Positions 8,800 to 16,653 of a stretch of 64,000 nt of DNA are shown one piece after another. This DNA is from Microbacterium sp. CGR2. Lineage in GTDB: Bacteria; Actinomycetota; Actinomycetes; Actinomycetales; Microbacteriaceae. The translations under genes and the position numbers were made by a program. Under the pieces are notes generated by a model. It had not been told where the DNA came from, searched no databases, and saw only the letters and a program-made list of their open reading frames with translations. Each line of letters opens with the position of its first letter. Positions within the stretch are counted from its first letter, which is position 1. Location: NCBI RefSeq assembly GCF_003626735.1, contig NZ_RBHX01000001.1, positions 186,001 through 250,000 of the forward strand, in the 5' to 3' direction.

Positions 8800-9480
8800 G
8801 TGAACCCCGAACTCGCCGCACGCATCGTCGCGGACTCGCGCGACCGGGTGGCATGGATGCGTGCGCGCTCTCGGGGGATCACCGCGACGGATGTCGCCGG
8901 GCTCACGAGCGAGAAGTCGATCGCGCGCGCGGCTGACGCCAAGCTCGGCGGGGGCCCGCGGTTCGGTGGCAACGCGTACACCGATCACGGTCGACGCCGT
9001 GAGCCGGAGATCGCCGCGTGGGTGGCCGCGACCCACGGCATCCTGCCGTCTTCCGCTCTCTTCCGCGCCGAGGTCGAGCACCGTCACCTCGCCACCCCCG
9101 ACGGCGTCGCGGTCGACTCGGTCGGCCGGGTCAAGCTCGCCGAGATCAAGACGACGAACAAGCCGTGGAGCGGCATCCCCCGCACCTACCTCCGTCAGGT
9201 GTGGTGGCAGCAGCACGTGCTCGGAGCGGAACGCACCCTGTTCGTCTGGGAACAGCACGAAGACTTCTCGCCGATCCATGACGAACCCCGGTGCGTGTGG
9301 ATCGACCGCGACGATCGCGAGATCGCGAAACTCGTCAGCCTCGCGACCGACCTCATCGACGAGCTGTACCGTCGCACCACCGGTCAGCAGCCGCCCACGC
9401 GTATCACCGACGCCGCGGCCAGCCGCCGCGAGCAGCTGCGCGAACGCGACACCTTCCGCGCTCTCGCGCTCGCCGACTGA
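8800..9480 (+). CDS. YqaJ-type (lambda exonuclease-like) recombinase/nuclease family protein
   Basis: Predicted nuclease of 226 residues in the PD-(D/E)XK superfamily, related to phage YqaJ and lambda exonuclease. The catalytic signature is visible as an Asp in TPDGVAVDS followed by the ExK motif in LAEIKTTNKPW, plus a downstream WWQQHVLGAERT segment typical of the family. It begins with GTG at 8800, with TAGGGT 6 nt upstream (leaderless candidate). No phage genes, integrase or single-strand annealing protein surround it, so it appears to be a resident chromosomal gene, perhaps in DNA repair. The cellular role is not established from context. Confidence 0.75.
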   Translation: MNPELAARIVADSRDRVAWMRARSRGITATDVAGLTSEKSIARAADAKLGGGPRFGGNAYTDHGRRREPEIAAWVAATHGILPSSALFRAEVEHRHLATPDGVAVDSVGRVKLAEIKTTNKPWSGIPRTYLRQVWWQQHVLGAERTLFVWEQHEDFSPIHDEPRCVWIDRDDREIAKLVSLATDLIDELYRRTTGQQPPTRITDAAASRREQLRERDTFRALALAD

Positions 9481-9514
9481 CGCACCCGTTCAGGCGGTAC
9501 GGGTCCGGCCCCGC

Positions 9515-10393
9515 CTACCGCTGCAGAACACGCTCCGCTTCGGCGGCGATCTCGCGGGCGATCGAGTCGAGGAGATCCGAGGTCAGGTTCCACTGCTGCC
9601 AGTACAGCGGCACGCGCAGCGCCGCTCCTCCCAGCGGCACGAGGCCCGCGGGTTCCTGAAGCACGGGCAGCATTCCCCAGCCGAGGCCGAGTTGCACCGC
9701 AAGGGCGTAGTCGTGGGACGCCGGGACGTAGTGTCGCGGCACTTCTTGATGCGCGACCTTCCGAGAGCGCAGCCACTCATGCTGCAGGGTGTCGCGTCGA
9801 TCGAAATCCACGAAGGGAGCACGGCTCAGCGCCTCTCGCGTCGCGCCGTCGGGAAACCAGCGTCGCGCGAACTCGGGAGCCGCCATCGCCCGGTATTCCA
9901 GAACGCCCAGCGGCGCCGCGGAGCAACCGGCGACCGGGTCCTTCTCGCTCGTGACCGCCGCCATCACGGTGCCGGATTCGAGCAGCCGCGCCGTGAAGTT
10001 CTGATCGTCCCGGTGGAGGTCGAAGTCGATCGCGCGGTCGGCGGAGAGCCGCGCGAGCGGCGCGAGAAACCACGTCGCCATCGAGTCGGCGTTCACCGCG
10101 AGCGGGATGCTGATGCGCGAGGCGCCCGCGCCGTCCTCCAGCCCGACGCCGGCGAGCGCGTCCTGCTCGAGCAACGCGATCTGTCGGGCCAGTCGGACCA
10201 CCGCCTCACCCGCCGCGGTCAGCGTGACCGGCTTCGTGCGCACCACGAGGATGCGGCCGAGCTGCTGCTCCAGAGACTTGAGACGCTGACTCACGGCCGA
10301 CGGTGTGACCTGCAGGCGCCGGGACGCGGCATCCAACGTCCCCTCATCGGCGACGGCTGCCACGGTGGCCGCCAGTTCGGGATCGATTCTCAC
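9515..10393 (-). CDS. argP: LysR-family regulator ArgP/LysG, activator of the adjacent exporter
   Basis: LysR-type regulator of 292 residues from a GTG start at 10393. The winged helix-turn-helix is at about residues 8-60 (LAATVAAVADEGTLDAASRRLQ then TPSAVSQRLKSLEQQLG). The GTG is preferred over an ATG at 10438 because it gives the normal ArgP/LysG length (about 290) and lies 7 nt after a TAGCAT box. By family it senses basic amino acids and activates a divergent lysE/argO exporter, exactly the arrangement here. Confidence 0.88.
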   Translation of the reverse strand: MRIDPELAATVAAVADEGTLDAASRRLQVTPSAVSQRLKSLEQQLGRILVVRTKPVTLTAAGEAVVRLARQIALLEQDALAGVGLEDGAGASRISIPLAVNADSMATWFLAPLARLSADRAIDFDLHRDDQNFTARLLESGTVMAAVTSEKDPVAGCSAAPLGVLEYRAMAAPEFARRWFPDGATREALSRAPFVDFDRRDTLQHEWLRSRKVAHQEVPRHYVPASHDYALAVQLGLGWGMLPVLQEPAGLVPLGGAALRVPLYWQQWNLTSDLLDSIAREIAAEAERVLQR

Positions 10394-10463
10394 ATCAATG
10401 ATGCTAATGGTTCGGTAGGAATCTTCGCTGGTGCTCATGTCTCTGTCTTCCTAACCTGGAACG

Positions 10464-11129
10464 ATGTTCTCGGTTCTCGCCGGCTTCGGCCTCGGCCTCT
10501 CACTGATCGTCGCCATCGGCGCTCAGAACGTCTTCGTGCTGCGTCAGGGCATCCGCCGTGAACATGTGCTCGCCGTGGTCGCCATCTGCGCCCTGTCGGA
10601 CGCTGTGCTGATCGTCGCCGGTGTCGCGGGCCTGGGTCTCGTCATCTCAGCCGCACCGTGGTTGATCGTCGTCGCCCGCTGGGCGGGGGCCCTGTTCCTG
10701 CTCGCATACGGCCTGCTGGCCGCCCGTCGCGCATGGACGGGAGGCGACAGCGTCCTGGACGGGGAAGGAACGGATGCCGCGGACGTGACGAACGCGGCGG
10801 CTGCGTCCGGCACCTCGACGCTCACGCGCACGCGCCTCGCACCTGTGATCCTCACCGTCCTCGCCCTCACCTGGCTGAACCCGCACGTCTACCTCGACAC
10901 GGTGCTCATGCTCGGGTCCATCGCGACGACTCACGGCGAGGGACGCTGGCTCTTCGCCGCGGGGGCTGTCGCCGCCAGCCTGCTGTGGTTCACGGCGCTC
11001 GGCTTCGGTGCGCGCTACCTGGGCCGCTGGCTGCGCACGCCGCGTTCCTGGCGCGTCCTCGACGGCATCATCGCCGTCGTGATGATCGCACTCGCCGTGA
11101 GCCTGGTGCTGCCGGTGCTGGGCGGTTGA
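10464..11129 (+). CDS. lysE: LysE/ArgO-type basic amino-acid exporter
   Basis: Small membrane exporter of 221 residues with about six hydrophobic spans. By family it expels excess lysine and/or arginine using the proton gradient. Recognisable family features are the N-terminal GFGLGLSLIVAIGAQNVFVLRQG and the TWLNPHVYLDTVLMLGSIA segment in the second half. A TAACCT box lies 6 nt before the ATG, a leaderless candidate, within the short region shared with argP. Which amino acid is exported cannot be told from sequence. Confidence 0.92.
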   Translation: MFSVLAGFGLGLSLIVAIGAQNVFVLRQGIRREHVLAVVAICALSDAVLIVAGVAGLGLVISAAPWLIVVARWAGALFLLAYGLLAARRAWTGGDSVLDGEGTDAADVTNAAAASGTSTLTRTRLAPVILTVLALTWLNPHVYLDTVLMLGSIATTHGEGRWLFAAGAVAASLLWFTALGFGARYLGRWLRTPRSWRVLDGIIAVVMIALAVSLVLPVLGG

Positions 11130-11177
11130 ATCCCTGGACGAGCGGATTCAGGTCGATCCGGCCAGAAGTCGATCGGG

Positions 11178-11975
11178 TCAGGGGCCGTCGAGCTGACCGC
11201 CGTCGAGCGGACGCATGATGCGCGTGAGGAACCGCCGCGTGCGCTCGTGCTGCGGATTCGTGAAGACCTGCTGCGGGCTGCCCTGCTCGACCACTGCACC
11301 CTCGTCCATGAACAGGACGTGATCTGCGGCCTCCCGGGCGAAGCTCAGCTCGTGGGTGACGACGGCCATGGTCCACCCCTCATCCGCGAGCTCTTTGATG
11401 ACCAGAAGCACCTCGCCGACGAGCTCCGGGTCGAGCGCGCTGGTGGGTTCGTCGAACAGCAGCAGATCCGGCTTCAATGCCAGCGCACGCACGATGCCGA
11501 CACGCTGCTGCTGCCCACCGGAGAGCTGGTGTGGACGTGCGTTCTCTTTGTCGGACAGGCCGACACGGGCGAGAAGCTCTCGCGCCTCGGCCACGACCGC
11601 GTCCTTGGGCCGGCCGTGCACCCGCCAGGGCCCTTCGATCACATTCTCCAGCACGGTGAAGTGCGGAAAGAGGTTGTGGTGCTGGAAGACCATCGCCGAG
11701 CGGTCGCGAAGTGCGATTCGCTGCTTCGGGGAGGGCCGAGAGCTGAAGTCGATATCCGGGCCGTCCGCGACCGTGACGGTGCCGGCATCCGGCGTCTCGA
11801 GACCGTTGAGCGAGCGTAGGACGGTGGTCTTCCCCGAGCCGCTCGGGCCGATGAGCACGACGACCTCACCGCGATGCAGCGTCAGATCGATACCCCGGAG
11901 CACCTCGTTGTCCCCGAAGCTCTTGCGCAGACCGCGCGCGGTGAGCAGCGGTTCTGCGGATTCAGTTGGTGACAC
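11178..11975 (-). CDS. Polar amino-acid ABC transporter ATP-binding protein
   Basis: ATPase subunit, 265 residues, powering the importer encoded just upstream. All nucleotide-binding motifs are intact: Walker A GPSGSGKT (43-50), Q-loop FQHHN (97-101), signature LSGGQQQR (151-158), Walker B LLLFDEP (171-177) and the His switch VVTHE (about 205-209). Similar to GlnQ/HisP/TcyC ATPases of the PAAT family. Its start overlaps the permease end by 14 nt. An unusual Asp-rich insertion (VADGPDIDFSSRPSPKQ, about 69-85) precedes the Q-loop, as in some cystine-type members. Confidence 0.95.
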   Translation of the reverse strand: MSPTESAEPLLTARGLRKSFGDNEVLRGIDLTLHRGEVVVLIGPSGSGKTTVLRSLNGLETPDAGTVTVADGPDIDFSSRPSPKQRIALRDRSAMVFQHHNLFPHFTVLENVIEGPWRVHGRPKDAVVAEARELLARVGLSDKENARPHQLSGGQQQRVGIVRALALKPDLLLFDEPTSALDPELVGEVLLVIKELADEGWTMAVVTHELSFAREAADHVLFMDEGAVVEQGSPQQVFTNPQHERTRRFLTRIMRPLDGGQLDGP

Positions 11976-12633
11976 GGCTGTCGAGTCTCCTCTCCAGGGC
12001 GCTCTGCCCCGTCGAAAGCACCAGGCAGATCACCCAGTAGACCAGGGCGGCCGCCAGATACACCACCATCACCTGGTACGACGTCGCCGCGATCTGCTGC
12101 GTCACCCGGAACAGCTCGGTGACCAGGATCGTGGAGGTCAGCGAGGTGTCCTTGACCAGCGAGATGAAAGTGTTCGACAGCGGCGGCACCGACACCCGCG
12201 CAGCCTGCGGGAGGATGATCCGCGTGAGCGCGCGCGCGCGGTTCATCCCGACCGTGTACGCCGCCTCCCACTGCCCCTGCGGAACGGACAGGATCGCCGC
12301 GCGGACGACCTCTGCACCATAACCGCCCACGTTGAGCGACAGTGCCACGATCGCGCTCGGCCAGGGATCGATCACGATTCCGAGCGCCGGCATGCCGTAG
12401 AAGATCACGAAGAGCTGGACCAGGAGCGGCGTACCGCGGATCACCGAGATGTAGAACCGGGCGATCCCCGACAGCACCGGGTTGACCGAGATGCGCATCA
12501 ATGCGACACCGATGGCGAGGACGAGCCCGAGCGCGAACGAGATGATCGCCAACGGAATCGTGCTCACCAGTCCCGCCAGGGCGATGGGCCCGAGCGATTC
12601 GAGGAACAGCTGCCAGGGGTCTACGGGGTCCAC
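11962..12633 (-). CDS. Polar amino-acid ABC transporter permease
   Basis: His/Glu/Gln/Arg/opine-type permease, 223 residues, probably forming a homodimer since only one permease gene is present. Several spans are visible, starting near residues 13-45, and the cytoplasmic ATPase-contact loop AYTVGMNRARALTRIILPQA sits near residues 129-148. It starts with GTG at 12633, only 3 nt after the stop of the binding-protein gene, and overlaps the ATPase gene by 14 nt, so the three genes form one operon. Confidence 0.94.
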   Translation of the reverse strand: MDPVDPWQLFLESLGPIALAGLVSTIPLAIISFALGLVLAIGVALMRISVNPVLSGIARFYISVIRGTPLLVQLFVIFYGMPALGIVIDPWPSAIVALSLNVGGYGAEVVRAAILSVPQGQWEAAYTVGMNRARALTRIILPQAARVSVPPLSNTFISLVKDTSLTSTILVTELFRVTQQIAATSYQVMVVYLAAALVYWVICLVLSTGQSALERRLDSRVTN

Positions 12634-12636
12634 GGG

Positions 12637-13458
12637 CTACTCGGTGACGTCGGCGCCGAAGTACTTGTCGCTGATCTCGGCGAGGGTGCCGTCGGCGCGG
12701 AGCTCCTCGAGGGCGGCATCCACGGCCTCGACGAGGTCTGTCTTGTCCTGGGCGAACACGAACGCCTGCTCACCGGCATCCTCGGTCTCCGCGGCGATCT
12801 TCAGACCGGTCGGTCCGTCGGTCTGCTCGTAGTCGAGGAACGTGAGCTTGTCGTTGATGGTCGCGTCCACGCGGCCCTGACGCAGCAGGGCGACTGCCTG
12901 CGCCCACCCCTCCACCGCTTCGACCTTCGCACCGGACTCGGTGGCCAGCTCGTTCCAGTTGCTCGTGAGCGACTGCGCGGTGGTCTTGCCGGCGAGATCG
13001 TCGAAGGAGCTGATCGAGTCGTCATCCTCCGCGACCACGATGACGCCGGGAGACACCGTGTACGGGGCGCTGAAGAGGTACTCCGCTTCGCGCTCGTCGT
13101 TGATGGTGACCTGGTTGGCGATGACGTCGAATCGGCCGGCATCGAGGCCGGCGAAGATCGCATCCCACTGCGTCTCCTCGAACTTCACGTCGAGGTCGAG
13201 TTTCTCGGCGACGGCCTCGATGATCTCGACGTCGTAGCCGGTGAGGTCGCCGGTGCCGCCGTCGCCGTGGAAGCTGAACGGTCGGTAGGTGCCTTCGGTC
13301 GCCACCGTGAGCGTGCCCTCGGACACGAGACCGAAATCGGACGCCGACGAGCCGTCGCCGCCCGCTCCGGAGTCGGTCGGCGCGTCGGATCCGCTGCAGG
13401 CGGTGAGGGCAGCGGCCGTGAGGACGAGTGCGGTGGCGGCGATGAGGCGACGAGACAT
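12637..13458 (-). CDS. Amino-acid-binding lipoprotein of ABC importer
   Basis: Family 3 solute-binding protein, 273 residues, that presents a polar amino acid (possibly cystine or glutamine) to the permease. The signal peptide (SRRLIAATALVLTAAALTAC) carries a lipobox ending in Cys21, followed by a Ser/Gly/Asp linker. The mature part shows the typical TVATEGTYRPFSFH start, LTGYDVEIIEAVAEKL, and KFEETQWDAIFAGLDAGRFDVIAN ligand-pocket segments. Start at 13458 is set by the signal peptide and a GGGAGGG box. A promoter candidate is present at 13521-13548. Confidence 0.94.
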   Translation of the reverse strand: MSRRLIAATALVLTAAALTACSGSDAPTDSGAGGDGSSASDFGLVSEGTLTVATEGTYRPFSFHGDGGTGDLTGYDVEIIEAVAEKLDLDVKFEETQWDAIFAGLDAGRFDVIANQVTINDEREAEYLFSAPYTVSPGVIVVAEDDDSISSFDDLAGKTTAQSLTSNWNELATESGAKVEAVEGWAQAVALLRQGRVDATINDKLTFLDYEQTDGPTGLKIAAETEDAGEQAFVFAQDKTDLVEAVDAALEELRADGTLAEISDKYFGADVTE

Positions 13459-13520
13459 GGGGCGGGCCCTCCCGGGGTGCTGAGTGCGCGATGCTGTGGC
13501 GCGATGCAAGGAACCCACCC

Positions 13521-13548
13521 ACAGTACGCGCCTGCCGCCGAGAGTCCA
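13521..13548 (-). promoter_or_regulatory. Promoter candidate for the amino-acid ABC operon
   Basis: On the minus strand a TGGACT -35-like box (13548-13543) and a TACTGT -10 box (13526-13521) are 16 bp apart, about 63 nt upstream of the binding-protein start. The spacing is one base short of ideal, so confidence is moderate. Confidence 0.4.
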
Positions 13549-13591
13549 CATCGGTGACGCCGGATGTCGCCGCGAACCACCGAGGATGCAA

Positions 13592-13619
13592 AAATGCCCC
13601 CGCCGAGGCGGGGGCATTT
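13592..13619 (-). terminator. Terminator downstream of rplA
   Basis: A nearly perfect palindrome (AAATGCCCCC core, arms 13592-13603 and 13608-13619) forms a GC-rich hairpin with flanking A/T bases. It lies between rplA and the amino-acid ABC operon, both on the minus strand, so it isolates the two units. Confidence 0.8.
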
Positions 13620-13663
13620 CCGAGTATGAACTCGTCAGCCGGTGGGCTGATGGTGTCTCAGCG

Positions 13664-14353
13664 TCAGATCGCGTTGACGTCCAGCGGGATGCCGGGGCCG
13701 AACGTGGTCGACACCGCACCCTTCTGGATGTAGCGGCCCTTCGAGCTCGACGGCTTGAGGCGGACGATCTCCTCGAGCGCTGCATCGATGTTCTCGTTCA
13801 GCTGCTCGGTGGTGAAGGATGCCTTGCCCACGACGAAGTGCACGTTGGCGTGCTTGTCGACGCGGAACTCGATCTTTCCGCCCTTGATCTCCTCGACGGC
13901 CTTAGCCGCGTTCGGGGTCACGGTGCCGGTCTTCGGGTTCGGCATCAGACCACGCGGGCCGAGCACCTTGCCGAGACGGCCGACCTGGCCCATGAGCTCC
14001 GGGGTGGAGACGGCCGCGTCGAACGCGGTCCAGCCGTCAGCGACGCGCTGGATCAGCTCGGCGCCACCGACCTCGTCGGCGCCGGCGGCGATCGCTGCCT
14101 CAGCAGCGGGGCCCGTGGCGAAGACGATGACGCGGGCGGTCTTACCCGTGCCGTGCGGGAGGATGACGGTGCCGCGCACCATCTGGTCGGCCTTGCGAGG
14201 GTCGACGGCGAGCTTCAGCGCGACCTCGATGGTCGAGTCGAACTTCGCCGAACCGGTCTCCTTCGCGATGGCGACTGCCTCGGACGGGGTGTAGAAACGG
14301 TCTGCCTCGATCTTCTCGGCGGCAGCCTTGTAAGCCTTGGACTTCGTAGCCAT
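13664..14353 (-). CDS. rplA: 50S ribosomal protein L1
   Basis: Ribosomal stalk protein of 229 residues that binds 23S rRNA near the E site and, in many bacteria, represses its own operon by binding the mRNA. The start [14 protein letters not shown] and the segments [11 protein letters not shown] and [29 protein letters not shown] (split across the protein) are typical L1. It follows rplK after 11 nt with a GGAGAA box. Length is as expected. Confidence 0.97.
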   Translation of the reverse strand: MATKSKAYKAAAEKIEADRFYTPSEAVAIAKETGSAKFDSTIEVALKLAVDPRKADQMVRGTVILPHGTGKTARVIVFATGPAAEAAIAAGADEVGGAELIQRVADGWTAFDAAVSTPELMGQVGRLGKVLGPRGLMPNPKTGTVTPNAAKAVEEIKGGKIEFRVDKHANVHFVVGKASFTTEQLNENIDAALEEIVRLKPSSSKGRYIQKGAVSTTFGPGIPLDVNAI

Positions 14354-14364
14354 GATTATTCTCC

Positions 14365-14796
14365 TCAGCCCTCGACCGTGATGCCCATGGAACGGGCGGT
14401 GCCGGCGATGATCTTCGAGGCGGCCTCGATGTCGTTCGCGTTCAGGTCGGCCTGCTTGGTCTCGGCGATCTGGCGGACCTGGTCCTTGGTGATCTTCGCG
14501 ACCTTGACCGTGTGCGGGGTCGAGGACCCCTTCGGCACGCCTGCGGCCTTCTTGATGAGCTCCGCCGCCGGCGGGGTCTTCAGGATGAACGTGAAGCTGC
14601 GGTCCTCGTAGACGGTGATCTCGACGGGGATGACGTTGCCGCGCTGCGACTCCGTCGCGGCGTTGTACGCCTTGCAGAACTCCATGATGTTGACGCCATG
14701 CTGACCGAGCGCGGGGCCGATCGGCGGCGCCGGGTTGGCGGCACCGGCGTTGATCTGAAGCTTGATCAGGCCGGTCACCTTCTTCTTCGGTGCCAT
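14365..14796 (-). CDS. rplK: 50S ribosomal protein L11
   Basis: GTPase-centre protein of 143 residues that binds the thiostrepton loop of 23S rRNA and supports factor binding and RelA activation. The proline-rich N-terminal motif [20 protein letters not shown] is intact. The start at 14796 follows an AAAGGAAAG box. Unusually, nusG does not lie directly upstream; a WYL regulator and a VOC gene intervene, and nusG has its own terminator, so rplKA needs its own promoter. A TAGACT -10 candidate is at 14911-14906 on the minus strand. Confidence 0.97.
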
Positions 14797-14818
14797 TCTC
14801 TTTCCTTTCATCGAAGCG

Positions 14819-14856
14819 GATGCCGGAGCTTCCGTTTCTCCCGCGAACCCGGCATC
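14819..14856 (-). promoter_or_regulatory. Inverted repeat in the rplK leader, possible L1 operator
   Basis: An 8-bp perfect inverted repeat (GATGCCGG at 14819-14826, its complement at 14849-14856) lies in the untranslated leader of rplK. L1 autoregulates L11-L1 operons through structured leader RNA in other bacteria. The stem is seen; the link to L1 is speculation. Confidence 0.3.
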
Positions 14857-14985
14857 TCCGGGCTGCGGTCGTCTGCGCGCGCCGAAGCGGCACACAAACC
14901 ACGTAAGTCTACCCGACTCCCCGCTCTCCCGCGACCTGCACGGGGCCCCCCTCCGTCCTCCTCCCCCTCGGCCGCGCCGGCGAGG

Positions 14986-15933
14986 TCAGGAACGCCGCCG
15001 CCGGGGCGCACCCGGCTGTGTCTCTGGCCTCGCATCCTCGGGATCCGCGGTGCGGTACAGCGCGATCATCCGCTCACCGAGCTCACGGAGGGCGACGCGC
15101 ACGGCGTCCGGTTCGATGACCTCGGCCACCCCGGTCCACCCCGCCAGCTGCTCGGCCAGGGCATCGGTCCGCTGCGCGCTGATCTCCATCGGCACGCGGC
15201 CGTCGTCGTTCGGAGGTTCATCGAGCATCCGCGCCTGTGCACCGAATCGATCCGCGATCGCCTTCACCGCCCACGGCTCCACGTGCACTGTCGCGTGCAC
15301 GGCACCCCGCATCCCTTCGACCCGTTCGACCATCTCGGCCCACGCCCGCCCTCGGTCGAAGTTCGCGGGTGCGGTGCCGGGCAGCGACAGCATCCGAAGC
15401 TCGGTGATGCGATCGACGCGATACGTCCGCATCCGCGCGGCATCCGCGGCGTCGGTGCCCGCCGCCGCAGGCGCGGCGATCAGGTACCAGCGCCGCCCGC
15501 GGCTGCCGACCATCAGGGGCACGAGCTCCGTTTCGGCACCCCGCGAGGTGCCGTCGTATCGCACGCCCACGCGGAAGCCCCGCGCGATCGCGTCCTGCAG
15601 CGTCGACACGGCGGCCGGCGGCGAATCGTCATCGACCATGCCCCATGGCGCATCTCGGACGGTGGCCTCCGCCACGCGCTGGGCACCTTCGCGGAAGGAC
15701 TCCGGCACCGCCCTGACGAGTTTCCGCATCGCGGCGATCCGCTCCGGTGTCGCGGCCCCGCTCTGAGCGAGTGCGACGAGCAGGGAATTCACCTCCCCAC
15801 GGGTGAGTCCCGTGAGATCCGTGCGCGCACCGCCGATGAGGCGCCACCCGCCTCCCCTGCCGCGCGTCGGATAGATCGGCACGCCGGACATCGCCAGGGC
15901 TTCGAGATCTCGTCTTGCCGTCGGAACCGACAC
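14986..15933 (-). CDS. WYL-domain (YafY-type) transcriptional regulator with apparent N-terminal frameshift
   Basis: Helix-turn-helix plus WYL-domain regulator; WYL domains bind nucleic acid or small ligands and such proteins often act as repressors or activators of an adjacent gene. The first usable in-frame start is GTG at 15933, but the reading frame upstream of it already encodes the expected first half of the domain (ADRLIQALLLLQG, then ITAAELAAALEVS). That extension has no ATG, GTG or TTG before an in-frame stop at 16047. Adding one base near 16017-16018 would join it to a GTG at 16025 and give about 346 residues. So this is a one-base deletion, a sequencing error or a non-standard start. 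Divergent from the VOC gene. Confidence 0.7.
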   Translation of the reverse strand: MSVPTARRDLEALAMSGVPIYPTRGRGGGWRLIGGARTDLTGLTRGEVNSLLVALAQSGAATPERIAAMRKLVRAVPESFREGAQRVAEATVRDAPWGMVDDDSPPAAVSTLQDAIARGFRVGVRYDGTSRGAETELVPLMVGSRGRRWYLIAAPAAAGTDAADAARMRTYRVDRITELRMLSLPGTAPANFDRGRAWAEMVERVEGMRGAVHATVHVEPWAVKAIADRFGAQARMLDEPPNDDGRVPMEISAQRTDALAEQLAGWTGVAEVIEPDAVRVALRELGERMIALYRTADPEDARPETQPGAPRRRRS

Positions 15934-16037
15934 CTCGAGGGCGGCCGCGAGCTCGGCGGCCGTGATGTGCGGGCGTCCCTGCAGCAGCAGAAGTGCCTGG
16001 ATGAGGCGGTCGGCTCGGATGTCACACCCCGTTTTCT

Positions 16038-16062
16038 GAAGTGATCAGTAGGTGAGCACTTC
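16038..16062. promoter_or_regulatory. Inverted repeat in WYL/VOC divergent region
   Basis: GAAGTG (16038-16043) and its complement CACTTC (16057-16062) flank a 13-nt centre in the 80-nt divergent region. It is placed where a local regulator could control both genes. Only the symmetry is seen. Confidence 0.35.
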
Positions 16063-16107
16063 ACCTCCAAGGATAGAAGAAACACCCCCCTTCAGAAGGA
16101 GAATCTC

Positions 16108-16506
16108 ATGTTCCGTGGATTGGCCAATCTCAACCTCGTCGCCGAAGACATGGCGGCCGCCGTCGCCTGGTACTCGACGGTCTTCGACTCCCCTCCCTAC
16201 TTCGTCCGCCCCGAGCAGGGACCCGTGCAGTACGCCGAGTGGCGCTTCGGCGACGATGAAGACGAGTTCGCGCTGATGGACGCCCGATTCCGCCCCGTTC
16301 TCGCGCAGCCCGGTGGCGCGCTGATGAGCATCCATGTCGACGACGTCCGCACCACCGTCGATCGCCTCCTCGATCTCGGCGCTGCACCGTTCGATCCGGT
16401 GACGCAGCGTGGCGAGGGGTGGTGGTCGGCATCCGTCAGCGATCCGTTCGGCAACCTGATCGGCCTGATCCAGAGCCCTCACTGGGCCGCACAGCACGGC
16501 GGTTGA
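16108..16506 (+). CDS. VOC-family (glyoxalase/bleomycin-resistance fold) protein
   Basis: Small cytoplasmic protein of 132 residues with the beta-alpha-beta-beta-beta repeats of the vicinal-oxygen-chelate fold: FRGLANLNLVAEDMAAAVAWY starts the first module and LMSIHVDDVRTTVDRLLDLG the second, ending with SDPFGNLIGLIQSP. Possible roles are an isomerase, dioxygenase or drug-binding protein; the substrate cannot be deduced. An AGAAGGAGAA ribosome-binding site precedes the ATG. It is paired divergently with the WYL regulator, which probably controls it. Confidence 0.82.
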   Translation: MFRGLANLNLVAEDMAAAVAWYSTVFDSPPYFVRPEQGPVQYAEWRFGDDEDEFALMDARFRPVLAQPGGALMSIHVDDVRTTVDRLLDLGAAPFDPVTQRGEGWWSASVSDPFGNLIGLIQSPHWAAQHGG

Positions 16507-16520
16507 GCCTACCTCCGCGT

Positions 16521-16577
16521 TCCGGTCGCACTTCGCGCCGCCTCAGGGCACGCAGGACGGCCTAAACTGCGACCGGA
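16521..16577. repeat. Long palindrome downstream of the VOC gene (REP-like)
   Basis: Arms 16521-16533 and 16565-16577 (TCCGGTCGCACTT and its near-complement, 12 of 13) flank about 31 nt. The arm matches that of the palindrome at 5418 (CCGGTCGCGCTT) in all but one base, indicating a dispersed intergenic repeat family. Confidence 0.55.
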
Positions 16578-16608
16578 GCCCGGGAAGACACGACCGCCCG
16601 CACACACG

Positions 16609-16640
16609 AGAACGGCCGCCCCCGAAGGGACGGCCGTTCT
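16609..16640 (-). terminator. Terminator of the secE-nusG unit
   Basis: A perfect 10-bp stem (16609-16618 with 16631-16640), extended by weaker inner pairing, lies 13 nt past the nusG stop. It separates nusG from the genes that lie before rplK. Confidence 0.8.
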
Positions 16641-16653
16641 TGAGAAGCGTGGG

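Noticed and set aside
8800..9480. Possible prophage remnant because of the YqaJ-type nuclease
   Set aside because: No integrase, attachment-site repeats or structural phage genes nearby; flanks are housekeeping genes.
9492..9517. Weak hairpin between the YqaJ and argP genes as a terminator
   Set aside because: Only about six base pairs with a large loop and overlapping the argP stop; not convincing.
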